DNA from: Paracoccaceae bacterium | GTDB taxonomy: Bacteria; Pseudomonadota; Alphaproteobacteria; Rhodobacterales; Rhodobacteraceae | Direction: 5' to 3' | DNA length: 15,489 nucleotides | Assembly: GCA_012036325.1 (NCBI GenBank) | Contig: JAAUPC010000037.1 | Span: 1-15,489 of the forward strand | In this document: positions 7,740 to 13,991 of the stretch, one piece after another | Layout: every line of letters starts with the position of its first letter | Numbering within the stretch: position 1 is the first letter of the stretch | The notes under the pieces: model-generated | Databases searched by the model: none | What the model was told of the DNA's origin: nothing | The model's input: the letters and a program-made list of their open reading frames with translations, nothing else | Position numbers and translations under genes: made by a program

Positions 7740-7910
7740 TCAGGCGGCCCTGCCGTAAACCGCTTCGCGCGCGATCCGGTCGGCGTCGCCAGGGTAGATG
7801 CCCACATCCAAGGCCACGTCGAGCGGCAGGTTGGCAATCTCGTCCCGGGTGGCACGATAGGCCGCATAATTGCGGGCGGCGGTCTTCAGCATGTCGATCA
7901 CGGTAATCAT
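7740..7910 (-). CDS. Short DUF1127-like protein
   Basis: The product is a 56-residue protein: MITVIDMLKTAARNYAAYRA, then TRDEIANLPLDVALDVGIYP, then GDADRIAREAVYGRAA. The pattern of a basic helix, an 'L..LP.DVALD.GI' core and a C-terminal 'D..RIAREA.YG' resembles the small DUF1127/YjiS-type proteins that are abundant in Rhodobacterales. Some of these have been linked to RNA binding and stress regulation. AAAGGA lies eight bases before the ATG at 7910, so I prefer this start over the ATG at 7916, which would be only two bases from the SD. A TGTTA-type near-palindrome lies 65 bp upstream. The DUF assignment is moderately sure; that it is a real gene is well supported by its SD, family-like pattern and spacing. 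Confidence 0.75.
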   Translation of the reverse strand: MITVIDMLKTAARNYAAYRATRDEIANLPLDVALDVGIYPGDADRIAREAVYGRAA

Positions 7911-7974
7911 TCTCATCGTCCTTTCACGGCAAGGGTCTGCTTGTTCTCCTTGTCTAGTGAGTATGTAGGAAGAG

Positions 7975-7988
7975 TGTTAGCGCCAACA
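7975..7988. promoter_or_regulatory. Near-palindromic operator upstream of the DUF1127-like gene
   Basis: TGTTAGCGCCAACA is a CG-centred 14-bp near-palindrome with one mismatched pair. It differs from the gapA-upstream site TGTTAGCGGTAACA at only two positions. It is 65 bp upstream of the start at 7910. The function is inferred from similarity. Confidence 0.4.
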
Positions 7989-8040
7989 ACGCCCAATACT
8001 GCGCTGCGGCTATGCGTAGATTGCATGGCTTCAAATGCGA

Positions 8041-8064
8041 AAAGGGCTCCGGTTGGCGCCCTTT
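8041..8064 (-). terminator. Hairpin terminator after gapA
   Basis: On the minus strand, AAAGGGCGCC and GGAGCCCTTT pair with one internal mismatch around an AACC loop. The right arm runs into TTTT, giving a short U-tract. It starts about 20 bp after the gapA stop codon. This is the clearest intrinsic terminator shape in the window together with the one at 10403. Confidence 0.75.
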
Positions 8065-8084
8065 CCTCAGTCATTTCCGTGGGT

Positions 8085-9086
8085 TCAGATCAGCTTGCCC
8101 ATCGCCACGGCCGTATCTGCCATGCGGTTTGAGAAGCCCCATTCGTTGTCATACCAGCTCAGGATCGACACGAAAGTGCCGTCCATGACCTTGGTCTGGT
8201 CCATGTGGAAGACCGAGGAATGCGGGTCGTGGTTGAAGTCAGAGCTGACGAGCTTTTCTTCGGTATAGCCCAGAATGCCCTTCAGCCGCCCATGTGCCGC
8301 CGTCTTGATCGCGGCATTCACTTCTTCCACGGTCGTCGCGCGCTTGGCGATGAACTTCAGGTCAACAACCGATACGTTTGGCGTCGGCACGCGCATGGCG
8401 AAACCGTCCAGCTTGCCCTTCAGTTCCGGCAGCACCAGACCCACGGCCTTTGCGGCCCCGGTCGAGGTGGGGATCATGCTCAGCGCCGCAGCCCGCCCGC
8501 GATACAGGTCCTTGTGCATCGTATCCAGTGTCGGCTGGTCGCCGGTGTAGGAATGGATGGTGGTCATCATCCCCTTCTCGATCCCGATGGCCTGGTTCAG
8601 CACTTGGGCCACGGGCGACAGGCAGTTCGTCGTACAGGACGCGTTCGACACCACAATGTCCGCCGAGGTCAGCGTGTCATGGTTCACGCCATAGACAATG
8701 GTCTTGTCCGCGCCGTCACCGGGGGCTGAAATCAGCACCCGCTTCGACCCATTCTCAAGATGCGCCTGGCACTTTTCCTTCGAGGTGAAGATGCCGGTGC
8801 ATTCCATCACGATGTCGACGTGGGACCAGGGCAGATCGGCCGGGTTCTTCAACGCGGTGACCAGCATGTGCCCACGGCCGACATCGATCCAGTCCGCGCC
8901 CGTGGTGACCGTCGCCGGAAACCGGCCATGCACCGAATCGTAGCGCAAGAGGTGCGCGTTGGTTTCCACCGGACCCAGATCGTTGATTGCCACGACCTCA
9001 ATGTCGGTGCGCCCCGATTCCACGATAGCCCGCAAGACGTTGCGGCCGATCCGACCGAACCCGTTGATAGCGACCTTGACCGTCAT
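8085..9086 (-). CDS. gapA: Type I glyceraldehyde-3-phosphate dehydrogenase
   Basis: The enzyme interconverts glyceraldehyde 3-phosphate and 1,3-bisphosphoglycerate with NAD+ and phosphate in glycolysis and gluconeogenesis. The 333-residue length is standard. The N-terminal Rossmann segment is VAINGFGRIGRNVLRA, with Asp36 in AINDLG, which suggests NAD rather than NADP preference. The active site is SNASCTTN (Cys151), with His178 in TTIHSYTGDQ. The phosphate-binding segment is RAAALSMIPTSTGAAKA, and the C-terminal block is SWYDNEWGFSNRM. The ATG at 9086 has GGAGG seven bases upstream. A TGTTA-N4-TAACA operator lies at 9121-9134. A 47-residue membrane protein is encoded just upstream on the same strand. 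tkt lies further upstream in the same direction, interrupted by a gene on the opposite strand. Confidence 0.97.
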   Translation of the reverse strand: MTVKVAINGFGRIGRNVLRAIVESGRTDIEVVAINDLGPVETNAHLLRYDSVHGRFPATVTTGADWIDVGRGHMLVTALKNPADLPWSHVDIVMECTGIFTSKEKCQAHLENGSKRVLISAPGDGADKTIVYGVNHDTLTSADIVVSNASCTTNCLSPVAQVLNQAIGIEKGMMTTIHSYTGDQPTLDTMHKDLYRGRAAALSMIPTSTGAAKAVGLVLPELKGKLDGFAMRVPTPNVSVVDLKFIAKRATTVEEVNAAIKTAAHGRLKGILGYTEEKLVSSDFNHDPHSSVFHMDQTKVMDGTFVSILSWYDNEWGFSNRMADTAVAMGKLI

Positions 9087-9120
9087 GCTTGTTCCTCCGT
9101 CCGGATGCGACTCATGTCGC

Positions 9121-9134
9121 TGTTAGCGGTAACA
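9121..9134. promoter_or_regulatory. LacI-family-type operator upstream of gapA
   Basis: TGTTAGCGGTAACA is a CG-centred palindrome with 5-bp arms TGTTA and TAACA. It lies 35 bp upstream of the gapA start codon. This form is typical of LacI/GntR-family operators. In Rhodobacter-type bacteria the LacI-family regulator CceR controls central carbon genes, so it is a reasonable candidate. The regulator itself is not in the window. Confidence 0.6.
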
Positions 9135-9174
9135 TCCACCGATACCCGCCGATTGCAACCCCAGTTTGACAAGG

Positions 9175-9318
9175 TCAGCGCCAGAATACCACCCATTCCA
9201 CCAGATGCAGGAACTTCCGGGCCAGAAACAAGAGCGCCGCCCCGTCATTTGCCAGAAGGTCCAACCCGATCCCGGCCAAGAGGAACAACCCAAGGAAAAG
9301 CGCGATCATGTTTGTCAT
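9175..9318 (-). CDS. 47-residue single-pass membrane protein upstream of gapA
   Basis: The protein begins MTNMIALFLGLFLLAGIGLD, continues with a short polar stretch (LLANDGAAL), and ends in an amphipathic segment LFLARKFLHLVEWVVFWR. The first 22 residues form a clear transmembrane helix. The composition and the basic/aromatic C-terminus look like a genuine small membrane protein; I recall similar small proteins in Rhodobacterales but cannot assign a function. The ATG at 9318 is chosen because the longer in-frame reading to 9396 adds a polar, unlikely N-terminus. Its ribosome-binding site is weak (CAGG). A promoter lies at 9350-9379. The stop codon is 88 bp before gapA, so the two may be co-transcribed, although gapA also has its own operator. 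Confidence 0.7.
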   Translation of the reverse strand: MTNMIALFLGLFLLAGIGLDLLANDGAALLFLARKFLHLVEWVVFWR

Positions 9319-9349
9319 GGGGGCCTGCGATTGCCGGGAACGCATGTGG

Positions 9350-9379
9350 TCTATACGGCATTTGCAAAGACGAGGTGAA
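9350..9379 (-). promoter_or_regulatory. Possible promoter of the small membrane protein/gapA unit
   Basis: On the minus strand, TTCACC (9374-9379) and TATAGA (9350-9355) are separated by 18 bases, about 32 bp before the ATG at 9318. Each hexamer matches four to five consensus bases. Confidence 0.4.
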
Positions 9380-9443
9380 GAGGGGCTATGCCCCACCGCC
9401 CCGGACGCGCTACATCAGCGCAGGAAGCGAAGGGAAACTGGGC

Positions 9444-10418
9444 ATGAGCGGACTTCTGGCACTTCTGGATGACGTGGCAGCGATTGCCAAGGTCGCGGCG
9501 GCCTCGGTTGACGATATCGCGGCGGCGGCGGCCAAGGCGGGGGCCAAGGCCGCGGGCGTGGTGATCGACGATGCCGCCGTGACGCCGAAATACGTGCACG
9601 GCTTTTCAGCCGAACGGGAATTGCCGATCATCTGGCACATTGCGCAGGGGTCGCTGAAGAACAAGCTCTTGATCCTCTTGCCCGCCCTTCTGGCGCTGGA
9701 CCATTTCCTGCCGCAGGCGATCACCCCCCTTCTGATGCTGGGCGGAGCCTACCTTTGCTTTGAAGGCGCTGAGAAAGTGGTCCATGCCTTTGCCCCCCAT
9801 GCCGATGCTGAGGTGGACAAGGATTTCGACACGAAAGACCCCGCCCATCTGGAAGAGGAAAAGGTGGCCGGCGCCATCAAGACCGATTTCATCCTGTCGG
9901 CCGAGATCATGACCATCGCGCTTGCCACCATCGAAAGCCCCAGTTTCTGGATGCAGGCGATCACGCTGGCCGTGGTTGGGGCCTTCATCACCTTCATCGT
10001 CTATGGTGCGGTGGCCCTGATCGTGAAGATGGATGACGTGGGCCTGCACCTGGCCGCGACGGGCCGCACCAGTGGGGGCAGGGCGCTTGGCCGGGGCCTT
10101 GTGCTGGCCATGCCGAAGCTGATGGCGTTCCTGTCCACCGTCGGCACGGCGGCGATGCTTTGGGTCGGCGGCAATATCGTGCTCCATGGGCTTGAGGTGA
10201 CGCATCTTTGGGCCTGGCCATATGACACGATCCACCATATTGCCGAAATTGCGGCCTCAGCGATCGGCACCGCATCGGGCTTTGTCACCTGGGTCGTGAC
10301 CGCGGCGCTGGACGGTGTGTTCGGGCTTGTGCTGGGCGTGCTCTTGATCCCGGTCGCCACCCGGGTGATCGGGCCGCTATGGTCAGCGGTCACCGGAAAG
10401 GCAAAAGCCGCGCACTAG
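9444..10418 (+). CDS. DUF808/YedI-family inner-membrane protein
   Basis: The 324 residues begin MSGLLALLDDVAAIAKVAAA and continue with SVDDIAAAAAKAGAKAAGVV, then VHGFSAERELPIIWHIAQGS. This is the characteristic N-terminus of the DUF808 family (E. coli YedI). Hydrophobic segments appear at about residues 76-92, 95-107, 152-165, 172-196, 220-252 and 275-310, so it is a multi-pass inner-membrane protein. An acidic loop, HADAEVDKDFDTKDPAHLEE, lies near 115-134. The family has no established biochemical function. The ATG at 9444 follows a purine-rich AGGGAAA stretch. A much longer upstream in-frame reading is antisense to gapA and was rejected. The gene is convergent with tkt and followed by a good terminator. 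Confidence 0.9.
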   Translation: MSGLLALLDDVAAIAKVAAASVDDIAAAAAKAGAKAAGVVIDDAAVTPKYVHGFSAERELPIIWHIAQGSLKNKLLILLPALLALDHFLPQAITPLLMLGGAYLCFEGAEKVVHAFAPHADAEVDKDFDTKDPAHLEEEKVAGAIKTDFILSAEIMTIALATIESPSFWMQAITLAVVGAFITFIVYGAVALIVKMDDVGLHLAATGRTSGGRALGRGLVLAMPKLMAFLSTVGTAAMLWVGGNIVLHGLEVTHLWAWPYDTIHHIAEIAASAIGTASGFVTWVVTAALDGVFGLVLGVLLIPVATRVIGPLWSAVTGKAKAAH

Positions 10419-10429
10419 GCGTGGCTTTT
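10403..10429 (+). terminator. Intrinsic terminator of the DUF808 gene
   Basis: An 11-bp stem (AAAAGCCGCGC at 10403-10413, GCGTGGCTTTT at 10419-10429) with one G-U wobble and a 5-base loop ends in TTTT. It overlaps the last codons and stop of the DUF808 gene. The leading A-run also makes it suitable for the opposite strand. Confidence 0.8.
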
Positions 10430-10438
10430 GGGTCAGGC

Positions 10439-10462
10439 AGGCTGGGCAGATTGGCCCATCCT
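10439..10462. repeat. Dispersed palindromic repeat, degenerate copy 2 (DUF808/tkt gap)
   Basis: AGGCTGGGC (10439-10447) pairs with GCCCATCCT (10454-10462) with one mismatch. Read on the minus strand, AGGATGGGCCAATCTGCCCA resembles the perfect palindromes at 5676 and 13956, including the AATCT centre of copy 1. It lies between two convergent genes. Confidence 0.55.
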
Positions 10463-10467
10463 ATAGG

Positions 10468-12484
10468 TCAGAGCAGCGCCTTGACCTTGGCGACGGTCGC
10501 CTCGGCGGTGATGCCAAATTCGGCATACAGCCGTTCCATCGGGGCTGAGGCACCGAAAGAGGACATGCCGACGAAATCGGCCTTGGCCTCACGGCCACGC
10601 TCGCCCAGAAGCCAGCGGTCCCAGCCCATGCGCACGCCCGCCTCGATCGCCACGCGCACGGGGCCAGCGGGCAGCACGCGCTTGCGCCACGCCTCGTCCT
10701 GCTGGGCGAACAACTCCATCGATGGCAAGGACACGACGCGGGTGCCGATCCCTTCCGCCTCTAGCGCCGCGCGGGCCTTGAGCGCGATTTCCACCTCGGA
10801 CCCGGTGGCCATCAGGATCACCTGACGCTTGCCCGTCGCCTCCTCCAGCACATAGCCGCCTTTGGCGACCATGTTGGTGTTGGTGTGGGTTTTGCGGACG
10901 GCAGGCAGGTTCTGGCGGGACAGGGCCAGGATCGTGGGCCGGGTCTTTTCCGTCAGGGCAATCTCCCAGGCCTCAGCCACTTCGACCATATCCGCCGGGC
11001 GGATGACCAGGGTGTTCGGCGTCGACCGCGAAATCGCCAGATGTTCAACAGGCTGGTGGGTCGGGCCGTCTTCGCCCAGACCGATGCTGTCGTGGGTCAT
11101 GACGTAAACGACCGGAATGCCCATCAGGGCCGACAGACGCATGGAGGGGCGGGCATAGTCGGTAAAGCACATGAAGGTGCCGCCATAGGGCCGCACGCCG
11201 CCATGCAGCGCCATGCCGTTCATCGCCGCCGCCATGCCATGCTCACGGATGCCGAAATAGACGTAGCGGCCCTTGCGATCCTCGGGCGTAAACACCCCCA
11301 GATCCGCCGTCTTGGTGTTGTTCGACCCCGTCAGGTCAGCCGACCCGCCAATGGTTTCCGGCAGGACCGGGTTCACCGCCTGCAGCACCTTTTCCGATGA
11401 GGCGCGGGTGGCCAGCTTCGGCATGTCCGCCACCGCCTGCTTTTTCACCGCGCGGATCGTGGCGGCCAGCTTGGGCGGGGCATCGCCAGCAAAGATCCGG
11501 GCGAATTCGGCCTGCTTGGCGGGGGAAAGGGCAGCCATCCGCCCCTCCCACTCCGCCCGGGCCTTGGCACCCTTGGCACCCAGCGATTCCCACCACGTCT
11601 TCACCTCGGAGGGCACCTCAAACGAGGCCGAGGTCCAGCCATAGCCGTCCTTCGCTGCCTGCATCTGCGCCTTGTCGGTCAGTGCTCCATGCCCTTTCGA
11701 CGTATCCTGCGCCGCATGACCAATGGCGATATGCGTCTTGCAGGCGACCATGGCGGGGCGGGCGCTGGCCTTGGCAGCGGTCAAGGCGCGGTCAATGTCT
11801 ACCGGATCATGCCCGTCGCAGTCGAACACATCCCAGCCGCTGGCGGCAAAGCGCGCCTTCTGGTCGGTCACGTCGGCAATCGACACCTTGCCGTCGATGG
11901 TGATGCCGTTGTTGTCCCAAAGGACGATCAGCCGCGACAGTTGCTGCTTGCCCGCAAGCCCAATCGCTTCCTGGCTCACGCCCTCCATCAGGCAGCCATC
12001 CCCGGCGATGACCCAGGTGTAATGGTCCTGCACCTTGGCCCCCCAGCCGGGCGCGCAAGCTTTCCTCGGCCATCGCAAAGCCCACGGCATTGGCGATCCC
12101 CTGGCCCAAGGGCCCGGTGGTCGTCTCTACCCCCGCGACATGGCCATATTCCGGGTGGCCCGCCGTGATCGCGCCCCATTGGCGGAAGGCCTTGATCTGG
12201 TCCAGCGTCATGTCGGCATAGCCGGTCAGGTACAGAAGGCTGTAGATCAGCATAGACCCATGCCCCGCCGACAGGATGAACCGGTCCCGGTCGGCCCAAC
12301 GCGGCGCTTTCGGGTCAAACTTCAGATGGTTGGCAAACAGCACCGTCGCCACATCCGCCATCCCCATCGGCATGCCGGAATGGCCCGAATTCGCCGCAGC
12401 CACCGCATCCAGCGTCAGGGCGCGGATCGCGGTCGCGCGCATCCAGTGATCGGGGTGCGTCTGGGAAAGGGTCTGGATGTCCAC
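10468..12484 (-). CDS. tkt: Transketolase (one-base frameshift in this sequence)
   Basis: Transketolase moves two-carbon ketol units between sugar phosphates in the pentose phosphate (and Calvin) pathway, using thiamine diphosphate. The N-terminal half has DAVAAANSGHSGMPMGMADV, GHGSMLIYSLLYLTGY, GPLGQGIANAVG and the ThDP motif start VIAGDGCLMEGVSQEA. The pyrimidine-domain half has YFGIREHGMAAAMNG, PYGGTFMCFTDYARP and THDSIGLGEDGPTHQPVE. The GTG at 12484 (MDIQTLSQTHPDHWMRATAI) has AAAGGA eight bases upstream. The frame changes near residue 147 at the C-run 12039-12044 (six G on the coding strand). Removing one gives SLRARLGAKVQDHYTWV and a normal 671-residue protein. All motifs are intact on both sides, so the break is probably an over-called base rather than decay. 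Confidence 0.95.
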
Positions 12485-12561
12485 GGGCACGGTCCTTTGG
12501 CGATTGGGGATGCTCTCGCAACGGGTCCTACCCAGCGGCACCGGCAAGATCAAGCGCGCAG

Positions 12562-12575
12562 GCCAAGGCCTTGGC
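12562..12575. promoter_or_regulatory. Perfect 14-bp palindrome in the divergent tkt / coiled-coil gene region
   Basis: GCCAAGGCCTTGGC is a perfect 14-bp palindrome about 80 bp upstream of tkt and 150 bp upstream of the zapA-linked coiled-coil gene. Its position between two divergent genes suits an operator, but I recognise no regulator consensus, and GC-rich palindromes also occur by chance. The rest of the 241-bp gap shows no clear promoter hexamers. Confidence 0.25.
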
Positions 12576-12725
12576 AATAAAGGCCCGTCCCCTTTCCGCC
12601 GTTTCGCGCTAAGATCGCCGAAAGCCCCGACTGGCCGATTCGCAAGCGCCATTCCAGCAAGGGGCCAAGGCAGAAGACCGCGCCACAGGGGCCGGGCAAA
12701 GACGGAACGGGGACGGGGGAACGGG

Positions 12726-13235
12726 ATGCAGGACATAGCCGCACTGGAAGGGCGGATCACCGCCGCGCTGGAACGGATCAGCAAGGGTGTCGACCGTCTG
12801 GCCGCAACCCCACGCCCAATGCCGCCCGTGCCCACACCCCCAGCCGCCACCCCGGGAGCTTCGGCGGGGGATGCCGCCCTCCGCGCCCAGCTGGAAGAGG
12901 AACGGGCGCTTGTCACCCAGCTTCAGGCCCGCCTCCGCAGCCTCAAGGACCGCGAGCCGAAGGGCGATCTGACCGAAAAGATCGAGAAGCTGACCCAGCA
13001 ACTTGACGTCCAGGGGCTGGAGCTGCAGCGCATGCGCCGCACCAACATTACCTTGCGTGACCAGCTTGCCAGCCTGCGGCAAGCGCAGATGTCAGGCGTC
13101 ATCGACCCGCACCTCATCAACAAGTCCCTTGTCGCCGAACTTGACGCGCTGCGCGCTTTGCGCCTGACCGAAGTGGCCGAAATGGACGAGATTCTGGCGG
13201 CACTTGAGCCGCACCTGACCCCCACCTCAAACTGA
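12726..13235 (+). CDS. Coiled-coil protein encoded directly upstream of ZapA (ZauP-like)
   Basis: The 169-residue protein has a helical N-terminus (MQDIAALEGRITAALERISK) and a Pro/Ala linker at about residues 34-55. A long heptad-rich coiled coil follows from about 58 to 125 (LRAQLEEERALVTQLQARL, LTEKIEKLTQQLDVQGLELQ, LRDQLASLR). The helical C-terminal segment is INKSLVAELDALRALRLTEV. There is no signal or membrane segment, so it should be cytoplasmic. The ATG at 12726 follows a G-rich stretch; upstream in-frame ATGs would give an Arg/Gly/Pro-rich extension that does not look like protein. zapA follows after 12 bp. In Caulobacter a coiled-coil protein, ZauP, encoded next to zapA works with ZapA to focus the Z-ring. 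The architecture and location fit such a partner, but orthology is inferred. Confidence 0.8.
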   Translation: MQDIAALEGRITAALERISKGVDRLAATPRPMPPVPTPPAATPGASAGDAALRAQLEEERALVTQLQARLRSLKDREPKGDLTEKIEKLTQQLDVQGLELQRMRRTNITLRDQLASLRQAQMSGVIDPHLINKSLVAELDALRALRLTEVAEMDEILAALEPHLTPTSN

Positions 13236-13247
13236 AAAGGGCCGAAG

Positions 13248-13613
13248 ATGCCTGATCTTGACGTGATGATTGGCGGCCGCGGCTTCCAGGTGTCCTGCCA
13301 GCCGGGGGAAGAGCATTTCCTGCGCTCGGCCGCGGCACTCCTTGATGCCGAGGCCACCCCGCTGATTGCCCAGATGGGCCGCTTGCCGGATGCCAAGATG
13401 CTGTTGATGGCGGGGCTGATGCTGGCCGACAAGACCGCCGCCGTGGAAGATGAGCTGCGCTCCTTGCGCGCCCGGGTAGGGGAACTTGAGGCCCGCCCCG
13501 TCGCCACTCGCGATGTGGCGGTGATCCCGCCCCAGGTGTCCGAGACATTGGCCGAGATTGCCGCCCGGGCCGAAGCGATGGCCGCACGGGTGGAAGAGCA
13601 GATCAAGGCCTGA
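13248..13613 (+). CDS. zapA: Cell division protein ZapA
   Basis: ZapA is a small FtsZ-associated protein that helps bundle and align FtsZ protofilaments at midcell. The 121 residues begin with the typical globular head PDLDVMIGGRGFQVSCQPGE, then EEHFLRSAAALLDAE and RLPDAKMLLMAGLMLADK. A C-terminal coiled coil follows (VEDELRSLRARVGELEAR, then VSETLAEIAARAEAMAARVE). This head-plus-coil layout and length are standard for ZapA, including a longer alphaproteobacterial tail. The ATG at 13248 follows an AAAAGGG stretch about eight bases upstream. The gene lies 12 bp after the coiled-coil partner, so the two are almost certainly co-transcribed. The following MliC-like reading may overlap its 3' end. 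Confidence 0.9.
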   Translation: MPDLDVMIGGRGFQVSCQPGEEHFLRSAAALLDAEATPLIAQMGRLPDAKMLLMAGLMLADKTAAVEDELRSLRARVGELEARPVATRDVAVIPPQVSETLAEIAARAEAMAARVEEQIKA

Positions 13614-13947
13614 CCAGCGCAGGGCGTCCCTGATCCTTGCGGCCCTGTCGACAGGCGCGGGGATGCCTGCACAGGCGCAGTCCTATGCCACCCGCACTCA
13701 CCTCTTGTGCGATCGTGGCGTAAAAGTGCCGGCGACCTATGTCATCGGCCCGGACGACGATCTGGTGGTCATCGATGTGGATGGGCGCCAGCAGACCCTT
13801 TTGAGGAAGCCCTCAGCCTTGGGTGCGCGCTACAGTTTGCCGTCGGACGGGTCGGTCTATGTCGGGTGGTCGAAGGACGATGGTGCCACGCTGCTTTGGA
13901 AGACGCTGGAGGGCGAGGTGCCGGTGCTGTCTTGCGTGATCCCGTGA
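13558..13947 (+). CDS. MliC/PliC-type C-type lysozyme inhibitor, secreted
   Basis: The mature part reads YATRTHLLCDRGVKVPATYV, then DDDLVVIDVDGRQQTLLRK, SALGARYSLPSDG, VGWSKDDGATLLW and VPVLSCVIP. A cysteine near each end and the central 'ARY...W.K...A.L' pattern match the MliC domain, which inhibits C-type lysozyme in the periplasm. A signal sequence (ASLILAALSTGAGMPAQAQ) precedes it. There is no lipobox, so it is probably periplasmic (PliC-like) rather than a lipoprotein. The start is unresolved. TTG 13558 gives a long basic n-region and overlaps zapA. ATG 13663 would remove the signal peptide. No ATG or GTG lies where a normal 22-residue leader would begin, around 13615, so another sequence error is possible. 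Confidence 0.7.
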   Translation: MPPGPKRWPHGWKSRSRPDQRRASLILAALSTGAGMPAQAQSYATRTHLLCDRGVKVPATYVIGPDDDLVVIDVDGRQQTLLRKPSALGARYSLPSDGSVYVGWSKDDGATLLWKTLEGEVPVLSCVIP

Positions 13948-13955
13948 CCCGTCTG

Positions 13956-13982
13956 GTAGGGTGGGCCAATGGCCCACCCTAC
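13956..13982. repeat. Dispersed palindromic repeat, copy 3 (mliC-like/grxD gap)
   Basis: A perfect 12-bp inverted repeat, GTAGGGTGGGCC at 13956-13967 and GGCCCACCCTAC at 13971-13982, has a loop AAT. Eleven of the twelve arm bases equal those of the copy at 5676. It fills most of the 44-bp gap between two convergent stop codons and may act as a bidirectional terminator. Confidence 0.85.
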
Positions 13983-13991
13983 AAAGGGGGA

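Noticed and set aside
7685..7906. 73-codon plus-strand frame after coaD
   Set aside because: It is antisense to the DUF1127-like gene, Arg-rich, and contains the coaD terminator at its start.
8760..9443. Long N-terminal extension (552 residues) of the DUF808 protein
   Set aside because: The extra part is antisense to the 5' end of gapA and crosses the gapA operator. The family N-terminus begins at MSGLLALLDD (9444).
11807..12916. Minus-strand frame that extends tkt at both ends
   Set aside because: Upstream of 12484 it is antisense to the coiled-coil gene, and downstream of about 12039 it is an out-of-frame reading. Only the middle is real transketolase.
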